DNA of 64,000 bases, taken from contig NZ_RBZW01000003.1 in NCBI RefSeq assembly GCF_006543045.1, positions 1-64,000 on the forward strand, written 5' to 3'. Below the pieces are notes generated by a model, which saw nothing but the letters and a program-made list of their open reading frames with translations, made no database searches and was not told the DNA's origin. Position 1 is the first letter of the stretch. Every line of letters begins with the position of its first letter. The stretch comes from Salinadaptatus halalkaliphilus. GTDB taxonomy: Archaea > Halobacteriota > Halobacteria > Halobacteriales > Natrialbaceae. This document shows positions 53,624 to 62,512 of the stretch, in pieces. The translations under genes were made by a program, and so were the position numbers.

Positions 53624-54742
53624 GTGCCACCAAACGAATCTGAACCGATCCGTCGGAGTATCGAGGTCGAATACTGGGTCGTCGACGAAGCGGGTCGACT
53701 CACCGACCCTGGGCCGCTCGTCGACGCAGCACCGGGTGTCGAACGCGAGTTCGTCGAACCGGTCCTCGAGATCAAGACGACTCCCTGCGAGTCGACGGCC
53801 CAACTCCGCACAGAGCTGTTCGATCGGCTTCACCAGGTCCTCGAGCGAGCCGACGAGACGGGGATGGGACTCGTTCCGCTCGCAACGCCGATCAATCACG
53901 AGGAGATTCGGGAACTGGAGAGCGAACGAACGCAGATCCAAAACCGCGCCATCGGCGAGAACTTCGAGTACGTGCGACACTGTGCGGGAACGCACATCCA
54001 CGTCGAACAGCAGCCGGGCCACGTAGTCGACCAGTTGAACACGTTTATCGCACTCGACCCTGCGCTCGCGCTCGTGAACTCGTCGCCGTACTTTCGTGGC
54101 CGACGTGTCACGGCCGGTGCGAGATCCGAACTGTACCGGCGGATGGCCTACGCGGATCTCGAACACCAGGGCCAGCTGTGGCCCTACGTCGACGCTGTCG
54201 ACGACTGGGACCGACGCCTCGAGCAACGCTACGAGGAATTTCTCACTGCAGCCCTCGAGGCGGGCGTCGATCGGACAGCCGTCGAGAAACACTTCGATCC
54301 CGAAAGTGCCGTCTGGACGCCGGTTCAGCTCCGCGCGGAGTTTTCGACCGTCGAGTGGCGTTCACCCGACGCCACGCTGCCGAGCCAGATCGTTCGGGTG
54401 GCCGATCGGCTCGCGACGATCGTCGAACGACTCGTCGACTGCGAGGTCCGTATCGAGGGCGAGCGAGGCGTCGTCACCGACGACGCCATCGTCCTTCCGA
54501 CGTTCGATGCCGTCTGTGACTACGTCGATGCGGCGATCCGGGACGGCCTCACGCCGCCGGTTCGATCCTACCTCGAGCGAATGGGGTTCGACGTCGATGC
54601 CTACGAGCCGGTAACGGCAGCGATCGACGGCAGACGCGACGTCTCGGTCTCGGCGGCACGTCGCATCCGAACCCAGTACGCCGACCGCCTCGAGTCGGAC
54701 GTTCGTAACGGTGTGTCGAATATTGACGAACAATTTGCATAG
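53624..54742 (+). CDS. gshA: Glutamate-cysteine ligase, GCS2 family
   Basis: 372 residues from a GTG at 53624. An AGCGAGGAT purine tract lies about 8 bases upstream. RRSIEVEYWVVDEAGRLTD, FVEPVLEIKTTPCES, LVPLATPINHEEI, CAGTHIHVEQQPGH, NSSPYFRGR and WRSPDATLPSQIVRVAD are GCS2 motifs. It makes gamma-glutamylcysteine, which in haloarchaea is the main low-molecular thiol, without a glutathione synthetase. The amidotransferase gene follows about 97 bases later. Nearby 53331-53623 holds no credible gene. Confidence 0.92.
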   Translation: MPPNESEPIRRSIEVEYWVVDEAGRLTDPGPLVDAAPGVEREFVEPVLEIKTTPCESTAQLRTELFDRLHQVLERADETGMGLVPLATPINHEEIRELESERTQIQNRAIGENFEYVRHCAGTHIHVEQQPGHVVDQLNTFIALDPALALVNSSPYFRGRRVTAGARSELYRRMAYADLEHQGQLWPYVDAVDDWDRRLEQRYEEFLTAALEAGVDRTAVEKHFDPESAVWTPVQLRAEFSTVEWRSPDATLPSQIVRVADRLATIVERLVDCEVRIEGERGVVTDDAIVLPTFDAVCDYVDAAIRDGLTPPVRSYLERMGFDVDAYEPVTAAIDGRRDVSVSAARRIRTQYADRLESDVRNGVSNIDEQFA

Positions 54743-54838
54743 ATGTGCCGATAAAGGCGGACTATTGGTCGCCTATTTGCGGCAAATATCATCAATTCAC
54801 GTTCGCTTTTTCACGTAGTGGATGTGTTATGGTACCGA

Positions 54839-55537
54839 ATGGAACGACCCCGGCTGGCGCTGTTGAACGCCGCTCACGAGCCGACAGATACCCGACGAAA
54901 CTTCCGGCGCGAACTGGACGCCGAACTCGTCGAGTTTCACTGTCCAGACGGTGAGTTTCCCGACGACTTCACCTACGACGGATTCGTCGTGAGCGGCTCA
55001 CGTGCGTCGGTTTACTGGGATCGGGAGTGGATCGGTCGACTCAAGACCTGGGTCGGTGACGCAGTCCAGGCCGGTCTGCCCGCCCTCGGGGTCTGTTATG
55101 GACACCAACTGCTGGCAGACGTCATGGGCGGTCGTGTCGAGGGGATGGGCGAATACGAACTCGGGTACCGAACCGTCGAACAGGACGGCGAGAACCTCCT
55201 CCTCGACGGAATCGACGACACGATGACCGTCTTTACGAGTCACTCTGATCACGTCGTCGAGGCACCGCCCGGAGCGACGATCCTCGCGAAAAACGAGTAC
55301 GGTATCCACGGCTTTCGCAAGGACCACGTCTTCGCTGTCCAGTTTCACCCGGAGTACGACATGGCCACTGCTCGAACCGTCACGACGGGGAAACGAGACG
55401 AACTCTCCGACGAGCGCATCGAACAGGTACTCGAGGGCATCCGTCCCGAGCAGTATCGCGCCGCCTGCGAGGTCACACGGCTGTTCGAGAATTTCCTCAA
55501 CTACATCGACGACACCCAGGACGGACGTGCTGGGTAG
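54839..55537 (+). CDS. Type 1 (class I) glutamine amidotransferase
   Basis: 232 residues from the ATG at 54839. The nucleophile elbow is ALGVCYGHQLLADVMGG, and the His-Glu pair is in VFAVQFHPEYDMATA. SGSRASVYWDREWI and FTSHSDHVVEAPPGA are typical of stand-alone GuaA-N-like amidotransferases (COG0518). It releases ammonia from glutamine, or hydrolyses a gamma-glutamyl bond as in the GATase-like peptidases. The second option is attractive beside gshA, but unproven. Confidence 0.87.
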   Translation: MERPRLALLNAAHEPTDTRRNFRRELDAELVEFHCPDGEFPDDFTYDGFVVSGSRASVYWDREWIGRLKTWVGDAVQAGLPALGVCYGHQLLADVMGGRVEGMGEYELGYRTVEQDGENLLLDGIDDTMTVFTSHSDHVVEAPPGATILAKNEYGIHGFRKDHVFAVQFHPEYDMATARTVTTGKRDELSDERIEQVLEGIRPEQYRAACEVTRLFENFLNYIDDTQDGRAG

Positions 55538-55552
55538 CACTGATACGTCTTA

Positions 55553-55689
55553 TACGGTTTACTGTAAGTCATTACCGTCGCATCCGCGACCCGAGCGGCG
55601 GGTGCACCGGTTGATTCGCTTCGCTCCGCAACCGAGGCTCGTCTCACACAGTTCGACTCACCGCCGGTACATCGTTACAGTAATCCGTC
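55553..55689. repeat. Palindromic MITE-like element, copy E (137 bp, long form)
   Basis: Starts TACGGTTTACTGTAAG and ends GTTACAGTAATCCGTC, the last base differing from the usual A. The flanks are TTA at 55550-55552 and 55690-55692, so the duplication is TTA rather than TCA. The centre carries about 60 extra bases. The right TTA is the TAA stop codon of the HAD gene. Confidence 0.75.
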
Positions 55690-56340
55690 TTAGTCGACCA
55701 GCTCGAGCACCGTCGCTCGAAGTTCGTCGGCCGAATCGACGATCGTGTCGGCCGGCGACAGATCGATGTCGCCGTGGGCGTCGATCCGGTAGGCGACGAC
55801 CGTTGTCCCGGCTCGATCGCCCGCTTCGATGCCGTTTTCGGAGTCTTCGACGACGACGCAGGTATCCGGCGGGACGCCAGCCTTCTCGGCGGCGTACTCG
55901 AAGACATCGGGTTCGGGTTTACTGTGTGCCTCGATGTCGTCTGCGCTGACGACGTGATCGAACTCGCCCTCGAGGTCGAATCGATCGAGGACCAACTCGA
56001 TCCACTCGTGGGGAGAGGACGAGACGAGTGCCCGAGAGACGCCTCGGTCGTCGAGTTCGGCGAGCAGTTCGTGCAGTCCGTCCAGCACCGCCACGCGCTC
56101 GGTGTAGATCTCCTCGGCAGCCGCCTCGAACCGACAAACGAACTCCTCGCGGGAGATCGCAGTCTCGTACGTCGTCGCGAGGTAGTCGTACGTGTCGCGA
56201 TAGTTCATGCCACTCGTTTCGGCGAGATCGACCGTCTCGTCGGGGACGGCGTCGGGGAAGAGCGCCTCGCGTTCGAAGGTCACCCAGTACTCCTCGCTAT
56301 CGACGAGGACGCCGTCCATGTCGAACAGGACTGCGTCCAT
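55690..56340 (-). CDS. HAD-superfamily phosphatase (beta-phosphoglucomutase-like)
   Basis: 216 residues from the ATG at 56340. Motif I VLFDMDGVLVDSEEYW, motif II LVSSSPHEWIELVL, motif III K in SKPEPDVFEYAAEKAG, motif IV VVVEDSENGIEAG. The cap is the helical C1 type of beta-PGM and phosphoglycolate phosphatase-like enzymes. The substrate is open. Its start abuts the DJ-1 stop codon (one base between), so they are co-transcribed. The stop codon coincides with the flank of element copy E. Confidence 0.92.
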   Translation of the reverse strand: MDAVLFDMDGVLVDSEEYWVTFEREALFPDAVPDETVDLAETSGMNYRDTYDYLATTYETAISREEFVCRFEAAAEEIYTERVAVLDGLHELLAELDDRGVSRALVSSSPHEWIELVLDRFDLEGEFDHVVSADDIEAHSKPEPDVFEYAAEKAGVPPDTCVVVEDSENGIEAGDRAGTTVVAYRIDAHGDIDLSPADTIVDSADELRATVLELVD

Positions 56341-56341
56341 C

Positions 56342-56938
56342 CTACCCAAAGACCTCGCCGCGGCGCTCGTGGGCCATCTGCTCGCTGACCTCGTTCGCGA
56401 TTTCCTCGCCGAACTCCCGCTCGAGCAGCCACAGCGCCAGGTCGATACCCGAGGTGACGCCGCCCGCGGTCAGAACGTCGCCGTCGTCGACGACGCGTTC
56501 GTCGACCACGTTTGCCGACGTGGCCTCGAGGTCGTCGACCGCGACCGGGTGCGTCGCCGCGGGGCGCCCCTCGAGCAGGCCCGCTTCGGAAAGCACCATC
56601 GCACCGGTACAGACCGAGGCGACCGTCGCACCCGCGGTGAAACGGCCGTCGACGGCATCGGCTAGCGCGCCGTCGTCGACGGCGGCTCGCACGCCCTCGT
56701 TCGCCGTCGTCCAGCCGCCCCCGGGGACGATCAGGACGTCGGGTTGGCCAAGCGTTCCGTGTGGCTCGACGCGGAGGTCGTGACTCGCGGTGACGATGTC
56801 CGTCTCCTCGAGCGTGACGAGATCCGTCTCGAGCGATGCACCGGCCTGAGCGCCGTTTTCCAGGACCTCGTAGGGGCCAATGGCATCGAGTTCGTCGAAG
56901 CCGTCGAACAGCACGATTTCGGCAGTGGTATCGACCAT
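56342..56938 (-). CDS. DJ-1/PfpI family protein
   Basis: 198 residues. EIVLFDGFDELDAIGPYEVL and DVLIVPGGGWTTAN precede the nucleophile elbow VASVCTGAMVLSEAGLL with the reactive Cys, and ATHPVAVDDLEA and LTAGGVTSGIDLALWL follow. This pattern fits the isocyanide-hydratase/ThiJ-like subgroup. Possible roles are carbonyl (methylglyoxal) repair or a small-molecule hydratase. First gene of a two-gene unit with the HAD phosphatase. Confidence 0.9.
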   Translation of the reverse strand: MVDTTAEIVLFDGFDELDAIGPYEVLENGAQAGASLETDLVTLEETDIVTASHDLRVEPHGTLGQPDVLIVPGGGWTTANEGVRAAVDDGALADAVDGRFTAGATVASVCTGAMVLSEAGLLEGRPAATHPVAVDDLEATSANVVDERVVDDGDVLTAGGVTSGIDLALWLLEREFGEEIANEVSEQMAHERRGEVFG

Positions 56939-57013
56939 GTACGGTAGTCGCCCGGAGCCCGAAAAGGCGTTTCCCCGGAAACGACAGGCGAGATGTCGTC
57001 ACGGCGTGATACG

Positions 57014-57817
57014 TTAGACCCGCGAGACGGTGAGTTCGCGAAGCGACTCGAGCAGCGACGCCGACCGCGCGCCGACGAACCAGTCCTCGCCGCGAGCACG
57101 CTGCAGTCCGCTTTCGGCGGCGAACAGTTCGCCGAGACGCTGCTCCTCGCGATCCGGTCGATAACAGACGACGCCGTCCAGCGTCCCTCGCGCGAGCAGT
57201 CCCCAGTGGACCGTTGGACTCCAGCTCTCGAGGCGGCGTTTGCACCGCTCTTCGATCGCGCGGTTGATCGATTCGGAGACGGCGGCGGACTCGGGCTGGC
57301 GCTTTACGTCGTGGCCGATCACGGAGACGACCGTTGCCGTCGCCGGCTCCCCGCCGGGACCGTCGTCGGTGCGAACGGGCTGGCCGTTGTAGCGAACGCC
57401 ACCGTCGCGGCGCCCGACGTACAGATCGTCGAGCATCGGCACGTAGACGACGCCCAGAACTGGTATCGAGTCGCTCGGGTTCGCCGCTCCGGCGCGCTCG
57501 AGGACCGTCACGGCCGTCGCAAACGACGGCAGGCCGGCCTCGAAGTTGTTCGTCCCGTCGAGCGGGTCGACGATCCACTCGTAGGGACCGTCGCCCTCGT
57601 GGACGCCTGACTCCTCGGCGTCGATTCGGTGGTCGGGATACTGCGAGCGGATCACCTCGAGCAGCTGCGCTTCCGAGCCCGTATCCGCGCTCGATTTCAC
57701 GTCGTGTGCGAGCCGGTCGGCCTCGGTATCGCCGGCTCGGTAGGCGTCTCGGAGGGTGCTCCCGCCGGCCGTACACGCCTCGATCGCCGTCCGCTCGAGC
57801 GTCGCGAGCGTCTCCAT
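57014..57817 (-). CDS. Inositol monophosphatase family protein
   Basis: 267 residues. Metal motifs: DAEESGVHEGDGPYEWIVDP, then DPLDGTNNFEAGLPSFATAV with the second Asp pair. VVYVPMLDDLYVGRRDGGVRYNG and the final AAESGLQRARGEDWFVGARS complete the fold. Archaeal members act as inositol monophosphatase and fructose-1,6-bisphosphatase. Which applies here is uncertain. Divergent from the MazG gene. Confidence 0.92.
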   Translation of the reverse strand: METLATLERTAIEACTAGGSTLRDAYRAGDTEADRLAHDVKSSADTGSEAQLLEVIRSQYPDHRIDAEESGVHEGDGPYEWIVDPLDGTNNFEAGLPSFATAVTVLERAGAANPSDSIPVLGVVYVPMLDDLYVGRRDGGVRYNGQPVRTDDGPGGEPATATVVSVIGHDVKRQPESAAVSESINRAIEERCKRRLESWSPTVHWGLLARGTLDGVVCYRPDREEQRLGELFAAESGLQRARGEDWFVGARSASLLESLRELTVSRV

Positions 57818-57882
57818 ATCCCGAAATGGCGGCGCGGTGCTATTTCGATTTCCTTTTCGGCTGACGGATCGAGGACGACGGT

Positions 57883-58191
57883 ATGGACGATTCCCAACAG
57901 CGCATCGCGGAGTTCGTCGAGCGACACGACCTCGAGACGCCGCCGGCGTACCGCCTGCTCGACCTCGCCAGCGAGGTCGGCGAACTCGCGAAGGATGCCA
58001 ACGAATCGACCGATTACGGGGCCGCGCCCGCGGATCTCGAGATCAACACTGACGAACTCGGCGACGTTCTGTTCGCCACTTTTGCGCTCGCGGACGCGCT
58101 CGAGATCGACGGCGACGACGCGTTGCAGGAGGCGCTGACGAAGTACGAATCGAGGCTCGAGGACGGCGATTCACCGGGATCGGGACAGTAG
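57883..58191 (+). CDS. MazG-like nucleotide pyrophosphohydrolase
   Basis: 102 residues. The all-alpha NTP-PPase core is visible: LLDLASEVGELAKDANES (E-x-x-E) and DELGDVLFATFALADAL (E-x-x-D), which bind Mg2+. The short length fits the MazG-like group that acts on non-canonical NTPs or dCTP. A house-cleaning enzyme in the cytoplasm. Confidence 0.93.
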   Translation: MDDSQQRIAEFVERHDLETPPAYRLLDLASEVGELAKDANESTDYGAAPADLEINTDELGDVLFATFALADALEIDGDDALQEALTKYESRLEDGDSPGSGQ

Positions 58192-58253
58192 TGCCGCGGT
58201 TCCCTTGACACCGAACGTTCGCTACGACCGCGTCCCCCCTCTACTTGAGGCTG

Positions 58254-60131
58254 TTACGGCTGTGTTTCGATCTCGTCGGCACCGTCCTCGAATTTGCTTC
58301 CAGCGCCGCCACTGGACCGTCTGTCCGCGATTTTGTTCCGGCTTCCGCGTCCGAACAGCCGCTCGAAGAACGTCCGATCCGAGGGCCGTTCCGTGAGCAG
58401 TACGGAAGCGTCGATTTCGCTGGTGACTTGCATATGTAGCGAGCCGGAGACGAGTCGCGAGAGAAGTCCCTTTTCGGTCGCGCCGATCAATACCAGCGTG
58501 TTGTCGGCGGCTTCGCGTTTGATAGCCGCCTCGATGTTGCCAGAATCATCGACGGTGCACGTGGCGCCCTCGAGGTTGTGTTCCCGCGCCCACTCCTCGA
58601 GGAACCGCTCGCCGGCGTCCCGGTCGTCGGCACTGTCGACGACGTGGAGCAACTCGACGTCCGCGCCTGCACTCGCCTGGAGCGTGCAAGCGAGCTCTGC
58701 GCTGAGGGTGGAGTCTGGCCCGCCGGCGGTGGGCAGCAGGATCCGCGATGGGTCGAGGCCGCGATCTTTCGCGATGACGAAGTCGCACGGAAGCTTGTTC
58801 GCCAGTTCGTCGATCGGCCGCTCGGCGCGGGCGGAAGACCATATCTGGTCGTCTCCCCATCCCATTACCACGAGGTTAGGTCGGGTACGTCTCGCGCGGT
58901 CGAAAATCTCCTCGAACGACCGCGGCGAGACGATCGTCGAGGTCTCGAACTCGACGTCGTACTCCGCGCCGGTCGCTTCGAGGTCGGCCATGGTACGTTT
59001 GGACTCTGCCGTAATCCGGTCGCGCTGGCCGTGTTCCGCCTCGAGGATAAGTTCTTTGCGTGCCTGGACGATGTGCACGACGTGGACCGTCCCCTTCTCG
59101 CGCTCGCTTGCGATCCTGCAGGCGAGTTCGACGAGCGGGGCTTCCGTCCGCGGGTTCGAGATCGGGACCAGCACGCGATATCTCTCGGAATCCCGGACGA
59201 ACTCCTCGACGGTATCGAGGACGGGGACGTAAGAACGCCCGGCGAGGTTACCGAGCAGCATCTCGCGGACGGAGAGCCGACGGACCCCCTCGAACTGATC
59301 GACTTCGAGCCGGCGCTCGCTGGTCTGGTAGTAGTTGACGACGGTGACCAAGAGCACGCCCCCAATCGTGTTCCCCAACAGGACCGGGAGAATAAAGCCA
59401 AACATCGCCGTCTGGACCGCTAGATCGGCGACGAGCATAAGGTACACTGCCTCGGTAAACGAGACCACGACGTGGAAGAGCTCTCCCAGTGGAATCGCCA
59501 GGAAGGCGAGATAGACCACGACAATACGCGAGATCGTATCCTGGGCAGCGAAGTCCATCCAGACGACGCCGGCAACGATCAGCCCCGCGAAGGCCGCCTT
59601 GAAAAAGAGACTCCAGGGCGACGTATCGACGCCAGCCTGGGCGATATCTGCCGCGTAGACGGCGGCCTCCGGGCTGAAGACGCCGCCGTACGCGAGGACG
59701 ACCGCACCGATGGTCCCCCCCGCGAAGTTCCCCGCGAGGACGATCAGCCAGTGGCGAAGCAGCGTCGGAATCGAGGCGAGCCGTTCTAACGTGAGTGCGA
59801 CCGGCGGCAGCGTGTTCTCGGTGAACAGCTGGTAGCCGCCGATGATGATGTAGATGAACCCGAGCGGATACAGCAACGCGGCGGCGACAGTGCTGTCGGT
59901 CGTGGCTGACATCGAGACATAGAGCAGGAACGTGATCGTGATCGCAAAGCCCGCTGCCAGCCCGCTAAAGAACAATTCACGCGTGCCGCTGGTGACCTCG
60001 TGATCCGCGTCGGCGACGATCCGTTGAAACAGTTCGTCGGAGGAGAACCGATCGGGGACGACCTTTCCTCTGGTGGGAACACCGCTCTCCGACGTCTGTG
60101 ACTCCTGCATGAACGGATCGTCGGCGGTCAT
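58254..60131 (-). CDS. Formate/nitrite transporter (FNT) fused to two UspA domains
   Basis: 625 residues. FNT channel at about 25-275: TSGTRELFFSGLAAGFAITI, ENTLPPVALTLERL, LAGNFAGGTIGAVVLAYGG, AFAGLIVAGVVWMDFAAQD and LPVLLGNTIGGVLLVTVVNYY. Then two cytoplasmic UspA-type domains (about 310-450 and 465-595: RVLVPISNPRTEAPLVELA, NLVVMGWGDDQIWSSA; RILLPTAGGPDSTLSAELA, TLVLIGATEKGLLSRLVSGS). The second keeps a G-A-x2-G-x-Gly/Ser-like ATP loop. The channel would move formate, nitrite or a similar monovalent anion, with the Usp pair a likely nucleotide sensor. Confidence 0.92.
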   Translation of the reverse strand: MTADDPFMQESQTSESGVPTRGKVVPDRFSSDELFQRIVADADHEVTSGTRELFFSGLAAGFAITITFLLYVSMSATTDSTVAAALLYPLGFIYIIIGGYQLFTENTLPPVALTLERLASIPTLLRHWLIVLAGNFAGGTIGAVVLAYGGVFSPEAAVYAADIAQAGVDTSPWSLFFKAAFAGLIVAGVVWMDFAAQDTISRIVVVYLAFLAIPLGELFHVVVSFTEAVYLMLVADLAVQTAMFGFILPVLLGNTIGGVLLVTVVNYYQTSERRLEVDQFEGVRRLSVREMLLGNLAGRSYVPVLDTVEEFVRDSERYRVLVPISNPRTEAPLVELACRIASEREKGTVHVVHIVQARKELILEAEHGQRDRITAESKRTMADLEATGAEYDVEFETSTIVSPRSFEEIFDRARRTRPNLVVMGWGDDQIWSSARAERPIDELANKLPCDFVIAKDRGLDPSRILLPTAGGPDSTLSAELACTLQASAGADVELLHVVDSADDRDAGERFLEEWAREHNLEGATCTVDDSGNIEAAIKREAADNTLVLIGATEKGLLSRLVSGSLHMQVTSEIDASVLLTERPSDRTFFERLFGRGSRNKIADRRSSGGAGSKFEDGADEIETQP

Positions 60132-60408
60132 TGTAAGGTAGCGGTGGCGGAGTCACTAAGAGCTTCTTTTTCAGGAACGGCCAGGTCCTCGACGTCGAGA
60201 GCGCCTCCGCGCCATCACAGGCAGGTGGTGCGGACGATATCGGGATCCGTATCGACGCTGATTCGACGACCGAAACGAACCGATCGACGTCTCTCCCGCC
60301 TGAGACGACGCTTCGGTACGACCACTGGGTCGTCGTCGCACGCGGCCAAAATCGACTTACGAGGCGGGCGTAGTCGACGAATGCCCTGCGAACCGCTCCC
60401 ACCACCAG

Positions 60409-61572
60409 TCAGACCTCAATCTTGAGCACCGACGCCGCGGCCTCGCCGACGGCTTCGAGCTCGTCGTCCGGCGCGTAGACGCCGAGGCGCCACATCTCGC
60501 GGGCACAGGCGTCCAACCCGGCGACGAGCGAGGACCGTTCCTCGAGCCGTCGAACATCGCCGTCGACGACGATTCGAGCCCGCGATTCGGGCGAACTGGG
60601 TTCGGAGGGGCTGTCGACGACGACGACCGCGGGATCGACGCCGGCGATCGCGGCGATTTCACGCTCGAGGGACCGGACGCGGTCGTACTCGAGGCCGACG
60701 AAGCGGTCGGGGACCGTCCGGCGTCGAGCCCAGATTGCTCGCTTGTACAGCCGGCGTTCGCGGAGTCGACTCGCGACATCGGCGGTCGGCTCGTAGTCGG
60801 CGAAGGTCGCGAGCAACTGCGCGTCGGTCAGCCGAGCGAAGCGCTCGGGGGAAACGTGGCCGTCCGCGAGCAGCCGCTCGCTGGCGCGATCCAGCAGCGC
60901 CCCCGCGATCCGGGAGACGTGGTGGCGATAGACGGTCGCGTTCATCAGCGTCCGGGCGATCAGCGCGCTCTCGGCGGTCGCGACGGTGTCTTCCTCGAGG
61001 GCGAGTTCACCGTCGACGATCCGCAGGGCGTACAGCAGACGGGCGTGATCGATCGTGCCGTAGGGAACGCCGGTGTGGTGGGCGTCCCGGACGAGGTAGT
61101 CCATCCGATCGACGTCTAACGCGCCGGAGACGAGTTCGCCCAGGGGCCCGCGACCGTCGACAGTCGCCGCGACCGCGTCGGGTTCGAGGCCCTGTGACTC
61201 GAGGACCGAACCGAGGTCGGTCTCGGCGAGGAGCCACTCGATCTCGTCGTGGTGGCGACCGAGGTGGCGCTCGATCGCAGCCTCGGTCTGGTGGCCGAAG
61301 GGACCGTGGCCGACGTCGTGGACCAGCGCCGCCGCTCGCAGCCGGTCGGCGAGTTCGCCCTCGACCTCGAGTTTCTCGACGGCCTCGCAGGCGAGATGGT
61401 AGACGCCGAGACTGTGTTCGAAGCGAGTGTGATTCGCAGACGGATAGACGAGCTGGACGGTGCTCAACTGGCGGACGTCGCGCAAGCGCTGCATCTCGGG
61501 GGTATCGAGCAGCGCGGCCGCAGTCTCGTCGAGCTCGATGTAATCGTGGACACTGTCCTTGATCGTGGTCAT
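60409..61572 (-). CDS. HD-domain phosphohydrolase (SAMHD1/YdhJ-like)
   Basis: 387 residues from the ATG at 61572. IKDSVHDYIELDETAAALLDT, RLRDVRQLSTVQLVYPSANH and HTRFEHSLGVYHLA start the COG1078 fold. The metal-binding HD is in ALVHDVGHGPFGHQTEA, and the second Asp in SGALDVDRMDYLVRDAHHTG. Relatives hydrolyse dNTPs or other nucleotides. The C-terminal part (RRRTVPDRFVGLEYDRV onward) is variable. Upstream 60132-60408 shows no gene. Confidence 0.92.
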   Translation of the reverse strand: MTTIKDSVHDYIELDETAAALLDTPEMQRLRDVRQLSTVQLVYPSANHTRFEHSLGVYHLACEAVEKLEVEGELADRLRAAALVHDVGHGPFGHQTEAAIERHLGRHHDEIEWLLAETDLGSVLESQGLEPDAVAATVDGRGPLGELVSGALDVDRMDYLVRDAHHTGVPYGTIDHARLLYALRIVDGELALEEDTVATAESALIARTLMNATVYRHHVSRIAGALLDRASERLLADGHVSPERFARLTDAQLLATFADYEPTADVASRLRERRLYKRAIWARRRTVPDRFVGLEYDRVRSLEREIAAIAGVDPAVVVVDSPSEPSSPESRARIVVDGDVRRLEERSSLVAGLDACAREMWRLGVYAPDDELEAVGEAAASVLKIEV

Positions 61573-61596
61573 AGTACATCTCCTCGACAAGTCGTC

Positions 61597-62127
61597 TTAG
61601 CCGCGGTGGTCTCGCTCGAGTCTGGGCTCGACGATCGCGCGGTCGAGCTGTCGGTAGGTCGCCTCGAGGCTCCCGGAGTTGTCGATTTCGACGTGATCGC
61701 GCTCGAAGGACTCGAAGGAGTCCTTGACGAGGTGATACACCCGACGATCGGCGTCGCTGACGGAGTCGGTCCGCTCGGCGAGGCGGCGCTCGACGACGTC
61801 GACGTCACACGTGACGTGAACGAACTGGCGGTCCGCGTCCGTCTCGCGGGCGAGGGTCGCTCCCCGCGAGCGCAACGCCCGCGTCCGAAAGGTCGCATCG
61901 AGGACGACGCTCGAGCCAGCCTCGAGCTCGGATCGAGCGCGCTCGAGTAACTCCTCGTAGGTGGCGTCAGTTTCGGCGGCCGTGTATTCGGGCTCGGGAA
62001 ACAGCTCTTTACGAATCTCGTCGCTTCGATACCGTTTCACAGCCAGTTTCTCAGCCGTGTAGGCCGATGCGACCGATTTGCCGACGCCGGGAAGCCCGCA
62101 GTAGACGAACAACGATGGACGGTCCAC
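61597..62127 (-). CDS. P-loop kinase-like AAA protein
   Basis: 176 residues. Walker A VYCGLPGVGKSVAS at the N-terminus, SSVVLDATFRTRALRSRG (Walker B-like Asp with a lid segment), and FVHVTCDVDVVERRLAER. This is the zeta-toxin/PSK-like kinase class (AAA_33), of unknown substrate. 24 bases downstream of it starts the HD phosphohydrolase, so they are likely co-transcribed. Confidence 0.85.
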   Translation of the reverse strand: MDRPSLFVYCGLPGVGKSVASAYTAEKLAVKRYRSDEIRKELFPEPEYTAAETDATYEELLERARSELEAGSSVVLDATFRTRALRSRGATLARETDADRQFVHVTCDVDVVERRLAERTDSVSDADRRVYHLVKDSFESFERDHVEIDNSGSLEATYRQLDRAIVEPRLERDHRG

Positions 62128-62246
62128 GGCTGGTCATTGCGGGGATTCCTCTTAACTCTTACAGGCTAAGTCCCCGTCCTCAAGGGGCAACGCAACGAGC
62201 GCAGCGAGTGAGTAGCGTTAACGAGAGCGGATCCCTCGTTCGCACA

Positions 62247-62267
62247 TCAGAAATCAAATATTTCTGA
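62247..62267. repeat. Hairpin at the left side of the IS element
   Basis: TCAGAAAT / ATTTCTGA with a 5-base loop CAAAT. IS200/IS605 elements carry imperfect subterminal palindromes recognised as single strands by TnpA, and this is a candidate. Confidence 0.5.
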
Positions 62268-62323
62268 GGACGCAGTAGGGCGGGGATACAGCCGTACGCT
62301 ATCGCCACTCTCCACCGAAAAGA

Positions 62324-62334
62324 CCAAATATATA
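62324..62334 (+). promoter_or_regulatory. TATA box of the IS element
   Basis: CCAAATATATA, centred about 25 bases before the ATG at 62353. Confidence 0.5.
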
Positions 62335-62352
62335 CTGAATATATAGTCGTGT

Positions 62353-62508
62353 ATGGGCACGTTCGAATTAGAAGGCGAAGAAATCCTCGACCGCGAAGCG
62401 AAAGAGTTCGGTGGGAGTGCCCACGTCACCGTTCCCAAAGACTGGCGTGGTGCGGACGTGAAAGTCATCCGCGTCAGCGACCCCGACGAAACCGACGACG
62501 AAGAGTGA
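62353..62508 (+). CDS. DUF2080-family transposon-associated small protein
   Basis: 51 residues, below normal gene-calling length. EEILDREAKEFGGSAHVTVPK and DWRGADVKVIRVSDPDE are characteristic of the short DUF2080 proteins that precede tnpB in haloarchaeal IS1341-type elements. The fold resembles an AbrB-type beta barrel (HVTVPKDW). Only 4 bases separate it from the tnpB GTG, so they form one transcript. Possibly a regulator of the element. Confidence 0.85.
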   Translation: MGTFELEGEEILDREAKEFGGSAHVTVPKDWRGADVKVIRVSDPDETDDEE

Positions 62509-62512
62509 CACG

